Assembly (NCBI GenBank): GCA_020052895.1
Contig: JAGVOE010000074.1
Span: 1-18,918 of the forward strand
Origin: Candidatus Woesebacteria bacterium
Lineage (GTDB): Bacteria; Patescibacteriota; Microgenomatia; UBA1400; MFAQ01
Length of the DNA stretch: 18,918 nucleotides
Direction of reading: 5' to 3'
Positions 1-6,288 of the stretch are shown one piece after another. The first letter of the stretch is position 1. The number at the start of each line of letters is the position of its first letter. Position numbers and translations under genes: made by a program. The notes beneath the pieces were generated by a model that did no database searches, was not told where the DNA came from, and saw only the letters and a list, made by a program, of their open reading frames with translations.

Positions 1-251
1 AATCCAATCCCTCGAATAATGTAACTCGCTACCAACATGATCTCTTTTTCCTTTACTCTATCCCCCCATCTAGTCATAAACATCAAAAACAGTGTTGAGG
101 ATACATAAAATACTGCCGTCGAAACACTTACCAGCAAAATACCACCTATTTTTTGAACATAAATGGCGTAAAGTGGCCCTAATAGTAAGGCCGCAAACAA
201 GTATATGGCGTTACTAGCAAACAACACCTTCAAGGCTTGATTATTTCTCAT
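1..251 (-). CDS. N-terminus of an MFS-like membrane transporter (partial)
   Basis: The reading frame starts at an ATG (complement 249-251) and runs off the window edge, giving about 83 residues. It begins MRNNQALKVLFASNAIYLF and is strongly hydrophobic, with two likely membrane segments (roughly residues 7-33 and 36-60) followed by a charged loop containing RWGDRVKEKE. That loop after the second helix resembles the cytoplasmic loop 2-3 of major facilitator transporters. The start overlaps the last codons of the upstream glycosyltransferase by 11 nt, so the two are probably translationally coupled. The substrate cannot be told, and other polytopic families are possible because only the first two helices are visible. 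Confidence 0.6.
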   Translation of the reverse strand, partial: MRNNQALKVLFASNAIYLFAALLLGPLYAIYVQKIGGILLVSVSTAVFYVSSTLFLMFMTRWGDRVKEKEIMLVASYIIRGIG

Positions 252-1353
252 CTCTCTCTATCTTATCAATCATTTTCCCCATCTTATCTTCAAAATTTTC
301 TCTAGAAAACTTTCTTGACTGTTGGCTCAGCTTGGCTCTGTTCCACTTTATAGACTCAAATCTTTTAATCGCTTTTTTTAGAGTTACTTCATCCGTCTTA
401 TCTACCAAGACTCCGGTCACCCCATCAATCACCGTCTCTTTAAATCCTCCACCCCTAAAAGCAATTACCGGCGTTCCGGAAGCCATAGCCTCCACCACCG
501 TCACTCCAAAGTCTTCGTCTCTAGCCAAGGCAATAAATCCCTTCGCTCCAGCGTACAGCTTTCCCAATTCGCGGTCACTCACTCGCCCCAAAAGTTCCAC
601 TCCACCTACACTTCTCAACTGTTTTTCTACTTGAGAGAAACCAACCGCTTCTCCCACCATTTTCAACTCAAACCCGTTGTGTCTTGCCGCCTTGGCCGCC
701 TCCACCAGTCCCTTGGCCCCTACGAGCCGCGAGACTATCAAAAAGTAGTCTTTCTTTATTACTCCTCGGCTTTCTTCAATCAGCTTTTCGACCTCCACCG
801 GCGGGTAGACTACTCTCGCTTCTTTTCGATAGAATTTCCAAACTCTTTTTTTGGTATTTTCTGAGTTCACTATCCATCTGTCCACTCTCTGAGCAGACCA
901 GGCATCAAAAATTCTTAGAAAGTGATTTACTATCACCGCATAAACTCTGACTATCCAAAATCTCTGTAAATCAATACTTGTCTCGTATCCGTAAAGAAAT
1001 CTTGGAGGGGTATGACAGTAAGCTACCACCTTAGTTTTGGGTGAAACTCTAAATCCTCTGGCAAAATAAGATGAGCAGGAAGTAATTACCAGATCATACT
1101 CCGAGAGATTCAAAGAGTACCAAACCAAAGGAACCAAAAACCTCAACGGGCTATACAAATTAAAGTGCTTAATCAACCACGCCCAAGGACTCTCTATTAT
1201 TTTTCGGTCCGCAAACTCTTTATCACAGCTAGACCCCCTCAGTCTAAAAGCCGTATAAATAGGCGCTTGGGGGTACATATCAGCCAAAGCTCTTAGCACT
1301 CTCTCCGCTCCACCAAACTCCTTAATATAGTCATGAACCAAAGCTATCTTCAT
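241..1353 (-). CDS. GT4-family glycosyltransferase
   Basis: This 370-aa protein is a GT-B fold glycosyltransferase of the GT4 type, which transfers a sugar from an activated donor, typically in lipopolysaccharide-like or cell-surface glycan synthesis. The N-terminal motif MKIALVHDYIKEFGGAERVL is the glycine-rich acceptor-side loop of this family. The C-terminal donor-binding domain has the EX7E motif (E280 to E288, DFGVTVVEAMASG) and the typical GGxxETV segment. I chose the ATG at 1353 rather than an upstream in-frame codon because the family motif starts there and it forms a 4-nt ATGA overlap with the stop of the upstream exonuclease gene. The downstream transporter-like gene overlaps its 3' end. 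The sugar and acceptor are unknown. Confidence 0.9.
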   Translation of the reverse strand: MKIALVHDYIKEFGGAERVLRALADMYPQAPIYTAFRLRGSSCDKEFADRKIIESPWAWLIKHFNLYSPLRFLVPLVWYSLNLSEYDLVITSCSSYFARGFRVSPKTKVVAYCHTPPRFLYGYETSIDLQRFWIVRVYAVIVNHFLRIFDAWSAQRVDRWIVNSENTKKRVWKFYRKEARVVYPPVEVEKLIEESRGVIKKDYFLIVSRLVGAKGLVEAAKAARHNGFELKMVGEAVGFSQVEKQLRSVGGVELLGRVSDRELGKLYAGAKGFIALARDEDFGVTVVEAMASGTPVIAFRGGGFKETVIDGVTGVLVDKTDEVTLKKAIKRFESIKWNRAKLSQQSRKFSRENFEDKMGKMIDKIERDEK

Positions 1354-2312
1354 ATAAAAGTGTCTTGTACTTCCTTTTCCCAAGAATCTTGGGGTAGTTT
1401 GCTAATTAGGCTTTTAAAGTTGAGCTCTTCAAACAAAGAAATCACCCTGTCCTTGTCGTAGTTGGTCAGCAAACAATCACTCCAGTTAAGCTCCAGGGGG
1501 ACCTCTGTATTTATCTCTGCCAGGTGGTAACTCTTCTCAGCCATTGTTTTGTCGTTTATCAGTAAACCCTTTATTCGGGGAGTAGTTTTAACCTTATCTA
1601 TGTTTTGGTAGACATTTCTCATACTTCCATACTCCTGGACTAGTTTGGTCGCCGTCACCTTTCCCACACCTCTAACACCGGGAATATTATCCGAAGCATC
1701 ACCCATCAAACTCTTCAAATCAATTATTTGCCTTGGACTTAAGCCATAAACCTCTTTAACTTTGTCTTCGTCAAAAACCACTGACTGTGCATGGTGGTTC
1801 TGGATTGGTAAATAAACAACCACTTTTTTCTCTTTAACCAATTGAAGTGAATCTCTATCTCCTGTCACTATCACCACCTGCGTTTCCTCATCTTGAGTTC
1901 TTGAGTCCTGCCTGCCGGCAGGCATGGTCTTGAGTTCTTGAGTTCTTTCGAACGCCAACCTTGAGATCGTTCCAATAATATCGTCGGCTTCAAATCCTTT
2001 CACTCCGTACTGAGGAATATTAAGGCTTTCTACTACTTCCTTAGTTCTTTCTATCTGGGTCGACAAGTCTTCGTCCATTGGTACTCTATTGGCCTTGTAC
2101 TCATCGTACTCAAGTTTTCGAAATGTTGGCTCCTTGAGATCCCAAGCCACCGCTACGTGTGACGGTAAGAGTTTCCCTAGTACGGACAGAAGCATCGTTG
2201 AAAAACCGTAGACAGCGTTGACTAGCTCACCCTTGGGCGTAGTTAACGGCGGATAGGCGTGATAGGCTCGGTGTAAGAGGGCATTTCCATCTATAAGAAT
2301 TAATTTCTTCAT
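1350..2312 (-). CDS. Free-standing PolA-type 5'-3' exonuclease / flap endonuclease
   Basis: This 320-aa protein matches the 5'-3' exonuclease domain of DNA polymerase I without any polymerase part, so it should remove RNA primers and 5' flaps during replication and repair. Metal-binding acidic residues are in place: D8 (LIDGNALLHRAY), EADD at 108-111, TGDRD at 150-154, and GDASDNIPGVRGVGK at 204-218, which combines two metal-site aspartates with the helix-hairpin-helix DNA-binding motif. About 20 residues (about 124-143, containing MPAGRQ) between EADD and TGDRD are encoded by an inserted palindromic repeat; that position is a surface loop in the family, so function is probably kept. The gene has 4-nt ATGA overlaps with ftsH upstream and the glycosyltransferase downstream. 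A separate polymerase-only gene would be expected elsewhere. Confidence 0.93.
   Translation of the reverse strand: MKKLILIDGNALLHRAYHAYPPLTTPKGELVNAVYGFSTMLLSVLGKLLPSHVAVAWDLKEPTFRKLEYDEYKANRVPMDEDLSTQIERTKEVVESLNIPQYGVKGFEADDIIGTISRLAFERTQELKTMPAGRQDSRTQDEETQVVIVTGDRDSLQLVKEKKVVVYLPIQNHHAQSVVFDEDKVKEVYGLSPRQIIDLKSLMGDASDNIPGVRGVGKVTATKLVQEYGSMRNVYQNIDKVKTTPRIKGLLINDKTMAEKSYHLAEINTEVPLELNWSDCLLTNYDKDRVISLFEELNFKSLISKLPQDSWEKEVQDTFI
1891..1943. repeat. Palindromic repeat inserted in frame in the exonuclease gene
   Basis: A perfect 16-nt palindrome, TGCCTGCCGGCAGGCA (1909-1924), is flanked by two identical 16-nt direct repeats, TCTTGAGTTCTTGAGT (1891-1906 and 1928-1943). Each flank is itself two copies of an 8-nt unit. 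The two flanks are offset by 37 nt and so are read in different frames, giving TQELK on one side and DSRTQD on the other, with PAGRQ from the palindrome. The core matches the palindrome at 18508-18527. Confidence 0.85.
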
Positions 2313-4189
2313 TCTGTCTCTTGTCCCGGCTTCACTTTACCCACAATCATCTCAAATTCTTCTTGCTCGACCGTCTCGACCTTCATCAATCTATCCACCA
2401 CCTTATCCAAGATGGCTCTATTTTTCTTAATAATACTTTCAGCCAGCTTGTAAGCCTCATCCACAAACTTTTTAATCTCCAGGTCCACCTTTGTCTGCAT
2501 GGTCTCCGAGAGTCTGATACTATCTCCAGCTGTATAACCCCAGCTGTTTGCATCTACGGTTTGGTTTAAAGATACCGGTCCAAGGTCACTCATACCAAAA
2601 TCAATCACCATTCGTCTGGCCAAAATCGTTCCTCTCTCAATGTCGCTTGACGCTCCCGCCGTTAGTTCGTTAAAAACAATTTTTTCAGCCGCTCTGCCTC
2701 CTAGCATCATGGCCATTTCATCTTTTAGTTCTGAGCGCGTCTGCTGGTACTTGTCTGTTTTAGGCCGACTCATGGTAAAACCCAAAGCCATACCTCTTGA
2801 GACAATACTCACTCGGTGAATAGGATCCGTCCCCTTCAGTAAGTGCCCTACCAAAGCATGACCAGCTTCATGATAAGCCGTCATTTTCTTTTCCAAGTTT
2901 GATTGTAATCGCTTTTTTTCCGGGCCCATCTTCACTTTCATCGCCGCCTCCTCCACATCCTTCATCTCAATCTCCTTTCGATTGTCTCGGGCCGCTAGTA
3001 TGGCCGATTCATTCAACATATTTTCAATATCGGCTCCTGAGAAGCCTACAGTCCTTTCGGCCACTTTGTTCCAATTAAGACCTTTAAGGAAAGGCTTCCC
3101 TACTTTATGGATCTCCAGAATAGCCTTTCTGCCAGCAATGTCCGGCAAATCCAAGGTTACTCGACGGTCAAAGCGCCCCGGCCGCACCAAAGCAGAGTCT
3201 AGAACATCCGGTCTGTTGGTGGCAGCCAAAACTACCACATTATCAGACTGAGTAAAGCCGTCCATCTCTACCAAGATTTGATTCAATGTTTGCTCCCTCT
3301 CGTCATGACCTCCAAATCCGCCGCTTCCGCCTCTGGTTCTGCCGATAGCATCTATTTCGTCAATAAATATAATCGAAGGACAGGCTTTCTTGGCTGTTTC
3401 AAACAAGTCACGTACCCGACTAGCTCCTACTCCTACTAGCATCTCCATAAACTCTGACCCCGCCATCGAGAAAAAGGGTACTCCGGCTTCACCAGCTACC
3501 GCTCTGGCCAACAAGGTTTTCCCTACTCCGGCCGGCCCAGTCAAAAGTACCCCTTTGGGCGTCCTGGCCCCCAGGTCACCGTACTTTTTGGGGTTTTTCA
3601 AAAAATCAACCACTTCTTCCAGCTCCTTTTTAGCTTCGTCTACTCCGGCCACATCCGAAAATTTTATATTCTGCTTTCCTTTGGCAAACAACTTGGCCTT
3701 ACTCTTCCCCATACCAAACATATCCGCTCCGCCACCCTGTCTCTTCATTAAATAAAACATTAATACTCCAAATCCGACAATCGGTAGGACCAAGGAAATC
3801 ACATTCCAGAATGAGTTGATGAGGTCCTGAGATATCACCTCGACCTTGACCTTACCCTCATCTACTCCGGCTTTTTGTAGTTGATCCATAAAACTAGCCC
3901 CATCTTCTTTTCTCGATGTGCCCACCAGCTGAACTCCCTCGGCATCTTTAGGGTACAAAAGAATCAGTTCTTGCCCTCTAATCTGAACCGACTCCACCTT
4001 CCCTTCTTTGATCTCCGCTATGGCCGTGGACAAAGGCAGTTCTTTGACCATTCCTGTTGATCCAAGCAAGAATTTTATCAGGCTGGGCAAAAACAAAAAT
4101 ATTATCAAAATCCAGATCAGCATTCTTCTCGGATTTAAATTTAGCTTAAATTCAACTTTTTTTACTTGGGGTTTAGTTCGCTGTTGCAT
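2309..4189 (-). CDS. ftsH: ATP-dependent membrane zinc protease FtsH
   Basis: FtsH extracts and degrades misfolded membrane and regulatory proteins as a hexamer anchored in the cytoplasmic membrane. The 626-aa protein has the full architecture: two membrane helices (about 23-42 and 127-149) around an extracytoplasmic domain, an AAA+ domain with Walker A GPAGVGKT (218-225), Walker B IIFIDEID (273-280) and second region of homology (AATNRPD 322-328, RPGRFDRR after it), then the M41 protease with HEAGH zinc site (440-444) and the third ligand D516 (SSDIERG). Length is normal. No convincing ribosome-binding site precedes the ATG; the next methionine (M23) is already at the first helix. It sits 9 nt after the tRNA-binding protein gene and overlaps the exonuclease gene by 4 nt. 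Confidence 0.98.
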   Translation of the reverse strand: MQQRTKPQVKKVEFKLNLNPRRMLIWILIIFLFLPSLIKFLLGSTGMVKELPLSTAIAEIKEGKVESVQIRGQELILLYPKDAEGVQLVGTSRKEDGASFMDQLQKAGVDEGKVKVEVISQDLINSFWNVISLVLPIVGFGVLMFYLMKRQGGGADMFGMGKSKAKLFAKGKQNIKFSDVAGVDEAKKELEEVVDFLKNPKKYGDLGARTPKGVLLTGPAGVGKTLLARAVAGEAGVPFFSMAGSEFMEMLVGVGASRVRDLFETAKKACPSIIFIDEIDAIGRTRGGSGGFGGHDEREQTLNQILVEMDGFTQSDNVVVLAATNRPDVLDSALVRPGRFDRRVTLDLPDIAGRKAILEIHKVGKPFLKGLNWNKVAERTVGFSGADIENMLNESAILAARDNRKEIEMKDVEEAAMKVKMGPEKKRLQSNLEKKMTAYHEAGHALVGHLLKGTDPIHRVSIVSRGMALGFTMSRPKTDKYQQTRSELKDEMAMMLGGRAAEKIVFNELTAGASSDIERGTILARRMVIDFGMSDLGPVSLNQTVDANSWGYTAGDSIRLSETMQTKVDLEIKKFVDEAYKLAESIIKKNRAILDKVVDRLMKVETVEQEEFEMIVGKVKPGQETE

Positions 4190-4198
4190 ATGGTCGTC

Positions 4199-4558
4199 TT
4201 ATCTTATCACCGTTCCAGGTTTAATGGCCTCAGGAAGAAAAAAAAGATAAGGCCTGTCTTCAGAGTCAGCCATTATCAGCATGCCCTCAGAGTACCCACC
4301 TTGTTCTGAGTTGGTCGATGGATCTCCCATTTTCTTTGGAGCCACGTTAATCACAAAAGACATCTTTTTGCCCACCATATCTTCGGGGCTATACCACTTT
4401 CTTATACCGGAAAATAAGATTCTCCGACCAATCTCCTCCCCCATATCTACCTCTAATTTTATTAGTTTGTTACTCCACTCTGGTATCGACGCCGCCACCA
4501 CCTCTCCCACTCTAATATCCATCTTTTCAAAATCTTGATAATTTATCGTCGGTTTCAT
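4199..4558 (-). CDS. tRNA-binding OB-fold protein (Trbp111 / MetG C-terminal type)
   Basis: This 119-aa protein is a free-standing EMAP-II-like OB fold, the module found at the C-terminus of bacterial methionyl-tRNA synthetase and in the dimeric tRNA chaperone Trbp111. Family signatures are the FEKMDIRVGEVVAA strand near the N-terminus, SNKLIKLEVDMGEE, ILFSGIRKWYSPEDMVGKK, and the APKKM...SEGML end. An ATG 18 nt upstream (4576) lies within a palindromic repeat; I prefer the ATG at 4558, which has GGGAG about 8 nt upstream and starts the conserved region. About ten residues (DPSTNSEQG) interrupt the usual APKKMxG-SEGM stretch and may be repeat-derived. It lies between trpS and ftsH, and probably binds tRNA in a general, non-catalytic way. 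Confidence 0.9.
   Translation of the reverse strand: MKPTINYQDFEKMDIRVGEVVAASIPEWSNKLIKLEVDMGEEIGRRILFSGIRKWYSPEDMVGKKMSFVINVAPKKMGDPSTNSEQGGYSEGMLIMADSEDRPYLFFLPEAIKPGTVIR
4299..4321. repeat. Possible dispersed-repeat fragment inside the tRNA-binding protein gene
   Basis: The segment from CCTTGTTCTGAG to GTCGATGG resembles, from memory, a short repeat common in CPR genomes (form CCTTGTCCTGAGCTTGTCGAAGG, about 19 of 23 positions). It encodes part of the DPSTNSEQG insertion in a conserved part of the protein. Only one copy is visible here, so the assignment depends on recollection of other genomes. Confidence 0.35.
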
Positions 4559-4564
4559 ATCTTT

Positions 4565-4587
4565 GTCTCCCGCCATGGCGGGACTAT
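4565..4587. repeat. Palindromic repeat upstream of the tRNA-binding protein gene
   Basis: A perfect 16-nt palindrome TCCCGCCATGGCGGGA (4568-4583) lies in the gap between trpS and the tRNA-binding protein. Together with flanks GTC and CTAT it matches the element at 18555-18579: both share GTCTCCCGCC and GGCGGGACTAT around a short centre. Read on the minus strand, one arm gives GGCGGGAGAC, which is the best Shine-Dalgarno-like sequence for the ATG at 4558. Confidence 0.75.
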
Positions 4588-4603
4588 TTAAATAAATTCA
4601 TTA

Positions 4604-5602
4604 TTAAAACTGGTAATCGATTTTCATCGCTTTTTTAACTTTTTTCAGGACTTCTCCGGAGATCTCCCTCCCTTTTTCAATCCCATCTTTCAATATTCGA
4701 TCAATTTCGGCCGGGTTCTTTTCTAACTCCACCCGCCTCTTTCTCATCGGCTCCAATAGGTTATTTATAGCCACAGCCAACTTTTGTTTTACCTCTACGT
4801 CTCCCACCTTACCTTCCTGATATCGCCTCTTCAAGTCTTCAACCTCTTCTTTGTTTGGGTTAAAAGCATCATGATATATAAACACCGGATTTTCCTCGAT
4901 ATGTCCTAGATCAGTTGGCTTCAATCTAGTCGGATCTGTATACATACTACCCACCTTCTTATTCACCTCTTCAACCGAATCAGATAGATAGATACTATTA
5001 TTTAGACTTTTACTCATTTTGGCCTTACCATCTAGTCCAATTAGCCTCGGAAACTTGCCCATTAACGCCTCAGGCTCAACTAAAGTCTGGCCATAGAGAT
5101 TATTAAACTTCCTCACTATCTCTCTGGTTTGTTCTATCATCGGCAGCTGGTCTTCTCCCACCGGGACCAAATTTGCCTCAAAAGCCGTAATATCAGCCGC
5201 TTGAGAAACGGGGTACATGGCAAAACCGGCCGGAATTGTGTCTCCAAAGCCTTTTTGCTCTATCTCCACTTTCACCGTCGGGTTGCGAAGAACCCTATTC
5301 AAACTCACCATATTTAGATAAAAAACCGTCAGCTCGGCAATAGCTGGCAGTTGAGACTGAACCACAATCGTGGACTTTCCTGGGTCGATTCCTACCGCGA
5401 TGTAGTCAAGTACCAATTCTCGTACCGAATTAGCCACCTTTTCGGGGTTTTCATAGTTATCTGTCAGGGCCTGAACGTCTGCAATTAGAATGTATTGATC
5501 GTATTCATTCTGTAGCCTCACTCGGTTAGCCAAAGACCCTATGTAGTGCCCCAGGTGCAATCTTCCACTTGGCCTATCTCCCGTCAAAATTATTTTTTTC
5601 AT
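4604..5602 (-). CDS. trpS: Tryptophanyl-tRNA synthetase
   Basis: This class I synthetase charges tRNA-Trp with tryptophan in the cytoplasm. The 332-aa length is normal for bacterial TrpRS. The HIGH-equivalent motif is in GDRPSGRLHLGHYIGS (8-23) and the KMSKS loop is exact at 195-199 (GKAKMSKSLNN). The AAD..FEANLVPVGEDQ segment (about 135-152) is the characteristic TrpRS active-site region. The start must be the ATG at 5602 or very near it, because the nucleotide-binding motif begins at residue 7. That ATG lies only two bases after the discriminator base of tRNA-Met, so no normal ribosome-binding site can exist outside the tRNA body. The downstream gene encodes a tRNA-binding protein. Confidence 0.97.
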   Translation of the reverse strand: MKKIILTGDRPSGRLHLGHYIGSLANRVRLQNEYDQYILIADVQALTDNYENPEKVANSVRELVLDYIAVGIDPGKSTIVVQSQLPAIAELTVFYLNMVSLNRVLRNPTVKVEIEQKGFGDTIPAGFAMYPVSQAADITAFEANLVPVGEDQLPMIEQTREIVRKFNNLYGQTLVEPEALMGKFPRLIGLDGKAKMSKSLNNSIYLSDSVEEVNKKVGSMYTDPTRLKPTDLGHIEENPVFIYHDAFNPNKEEVEDLKRRYQEGKVGDVEVKQKLAVAINNLLEPMRKRRVELEKNPAEIDRILKDGIEKGREISGEVLKKVKKAMKIDYQF

Positions 5603-5604
5603 AG

Positions 5605-5678
5605 TAGCTGGGGAGAGACTCGAACTCTCGGTCTTCGGTTTATGAATCCGATGCTTTAACCAACTAAGCTACCCAGCC
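5605..5678 (-). tRNA. tRNA-Met (CAU), elongator type
   Basis: A full cloverleaf folds on the minus strand: acceptor GGCTGGG/CCCAGCT (one G-U pair at 1-72), D stem GCTT/AAGC with GG in the D loop, anticodon loop TTCATAA, variable loop AGACC, T stem GAGAG/CTCTC with loop TTCGAGT, discriminator A. The anticodon is CAU. The top of the anticodon stem has an A-A mismatch (31-39). The three G-C pairs of initiators are absent, and the 5' half resembles elongator tRNA-Met. Because a separate tRNA-Ile(UAU) exists, a lysidine tRNA-Ile2 role is less likely but not excluded. CCA is not encoded. trpS follows after two bases. Confidence 0.9.
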
Positions 5679-5731
5679 AGGCCTCTATATTTTACCATTC
5701 AGATCATGCCAGCCAGGCCCATATATTACCC
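5673..5731. repeat. Short imperfect duplication of the tRNA-Met 5' end and leader
   Basis: CCAGCCAGGCC occurs at 5673-5683 (covering the tRNA-Met 5' end) and again at 5709-5719. Both copies are followed by closely similar AT-rich sequence (CTCTATATTTTACC versus CATATATTACCC). The period is 36 nt. It looks like a small local duplication. Confidence 0.5.
5689..5697 (-). promoter_or_regulatory. Extended -10 promoter of tRNA-Met / trpS
   Basis: On the minus strand TGGTAAAAT ends about 11 nt before the tRNA-Met 5' end, matching an extended -10 (TGnTAtAAT-like). No good -35 is seen at 16-18 nt. Transcription would start near 5682 and probably continue through trpS. Confidence 0.5.
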
Positions 5732-5734
5732 GAA

Positions 5735-5763
5735 TTGTCAAGTTTACTCATTCGTGATAAAAT
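5735..5763 (+). promoter_or_regulatory. Sigma-70-type promoter of the tRNA-like gene
   Basis: TTGTCA (5735-5740), a 17-nt spacer, and TAAAAT (5758-5763) preceded by TGA make a near-consensus promoter with extended -10. Transcription would start near 5770, about 10 nt before the tRNA-like fold. The 9-mer TGATAAAAT is identical to that upstream of tRNA-Ile. Confidence 0.65.
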
Positions 5764-5779
5764 ACCCTGTTCGTTAATT

Positions 5780-5852
5780 TGCGGGTGGAAGGTAAGTATC
5801 TTGCGAGGCTCATAATCTCGCTTAATTAGGGGGCGGAACCCTAGACCCGCAA
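5780..5852 (+). tRNA. Initiator-like tRNA (CAU) with degenerate D and T loops
   Basis: The 73-nt segment folds as a tRNA: acceptor TGCGGGT/ACCCGCA (7 pairs, weak U1-A72), D arm AAGG/TCTT, anticodon stem CGAGG/TCTCG with loop CTCATAA (CAU), and a T-like hairpin TAGGG-GGCGGAA-CCCTA. The TGGA after the acceptor, GGCTCATAA, and the 3' end CCCGCAAC resemble bacterial initiator tRNA-fMet. However, the D loop (TAAGTA) lacks GG, the T loop lacks TTC, an extra G separates the T stem from the acceptor, and the three G-C pairs of the initiator anticodon stem are not conserved. A strong promoter lies just upstream. It may be a genuine aberrant initiator tRNA, a tRNA pseudogene, or a tRNA-mimicking regulatory RNA. 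CCA is not encoded. It ends 3 nt before the convergent divIC stop. Confidence 0.55.
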
Positions 5853-5855
5853 CAC

Positions 5856-6233
5856 TTAATTGATTAAGTTCCACCACTTATTCCAGTTACTGACCAGTGC
5901 TTCCTGTGGTCCCAAGGCTTTTACTTCTCCCAAGTCTTTGTTAGGCATAATTACCACTACCTCACCCTCCTTCTGCATATTGAGCTTCTCTCGAATAAGT
6001 TTCTCTCTAAACTCTCCTGTTTGTACCAGCTCCATTTTCTGTTTGAGCTCAAGATTCCTAGCCTCCTCAGCCTCTAGCCTTTTCTCAGACTCGGTTATCC
6101 GGCCAAACCCCTTTCTAATTCGCCACACATCCCTGGCCAAGGAAATGATTATTAACCAAGCTATCACCAGAGCCACTGCCTTCAGCCACCCATTTTCGTG
6201 CCTAACTGTGAATCTTTGATTACCTACTTGCAT
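5856..6233 (-). CDS. Septum formation initiator (DivIC/FtsB-like)
   Basis: The 125-aa protein is a bitopic membrane protein of the DivIC/FtsB family, which acts in the divisome together with FtsL and FtsQ/DivIB. It has a short N-terminal tail, one membrane helix (about 16-33), a charged coiled coil (about 45-72, rich in E, K and L), and the family end motif FREKLIREKLNMQKEGEVVV (75-94), where the arginine-leucine pattern followed by GEVVV is typical. The start is the ATG at 6233. It is transcribed divergently from the recombinase gene and converges on the tRNA-like gene. There is no visible ribosome-binding site of strength. Confidence 0.85.
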   Translation of the reverse strand: MQVGNQRFTVRHENGWLKAVALVIAWLIIISLARDVWRIRKGFGRITESEKRLEAEEARNLELKQKMELVQTGEFREKLIREKLNMQKEGEVVVIMPNKDLGEVKALGPQEALVSNWNKWWNLIN

Positions 6234-6248
6234 TTTCTAGACCTAGAG

Positions 6249-6273
6249 TGTTATAATTAGAGACGTATATAAT
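6249..6273 (+). promoter_or_regulatory. Promoter region of the tyrosine recombinase
   Basis: Two TATAAT hexamers lie upstream of the recombinase ATG. The first (6252-6257) is an extended -10, TGTTATAAT, with a weak TTGCAT (6228-6233) 18 nt upstream. The second (6268-6273) would give a leader of only about 9 nt. The opposite strand of the same AT-rich stretch probably drives divIC. Confidence 0.5.
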
Positions 6274-6288
6274 AAGTGCTTTAAACAC

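Noticed and set aside
1909..1924. Palindrome as a transcription terminator in the exonuclease gene
   Set aside because: No T tract follows on either strand and it lies inside an open conserved frame.
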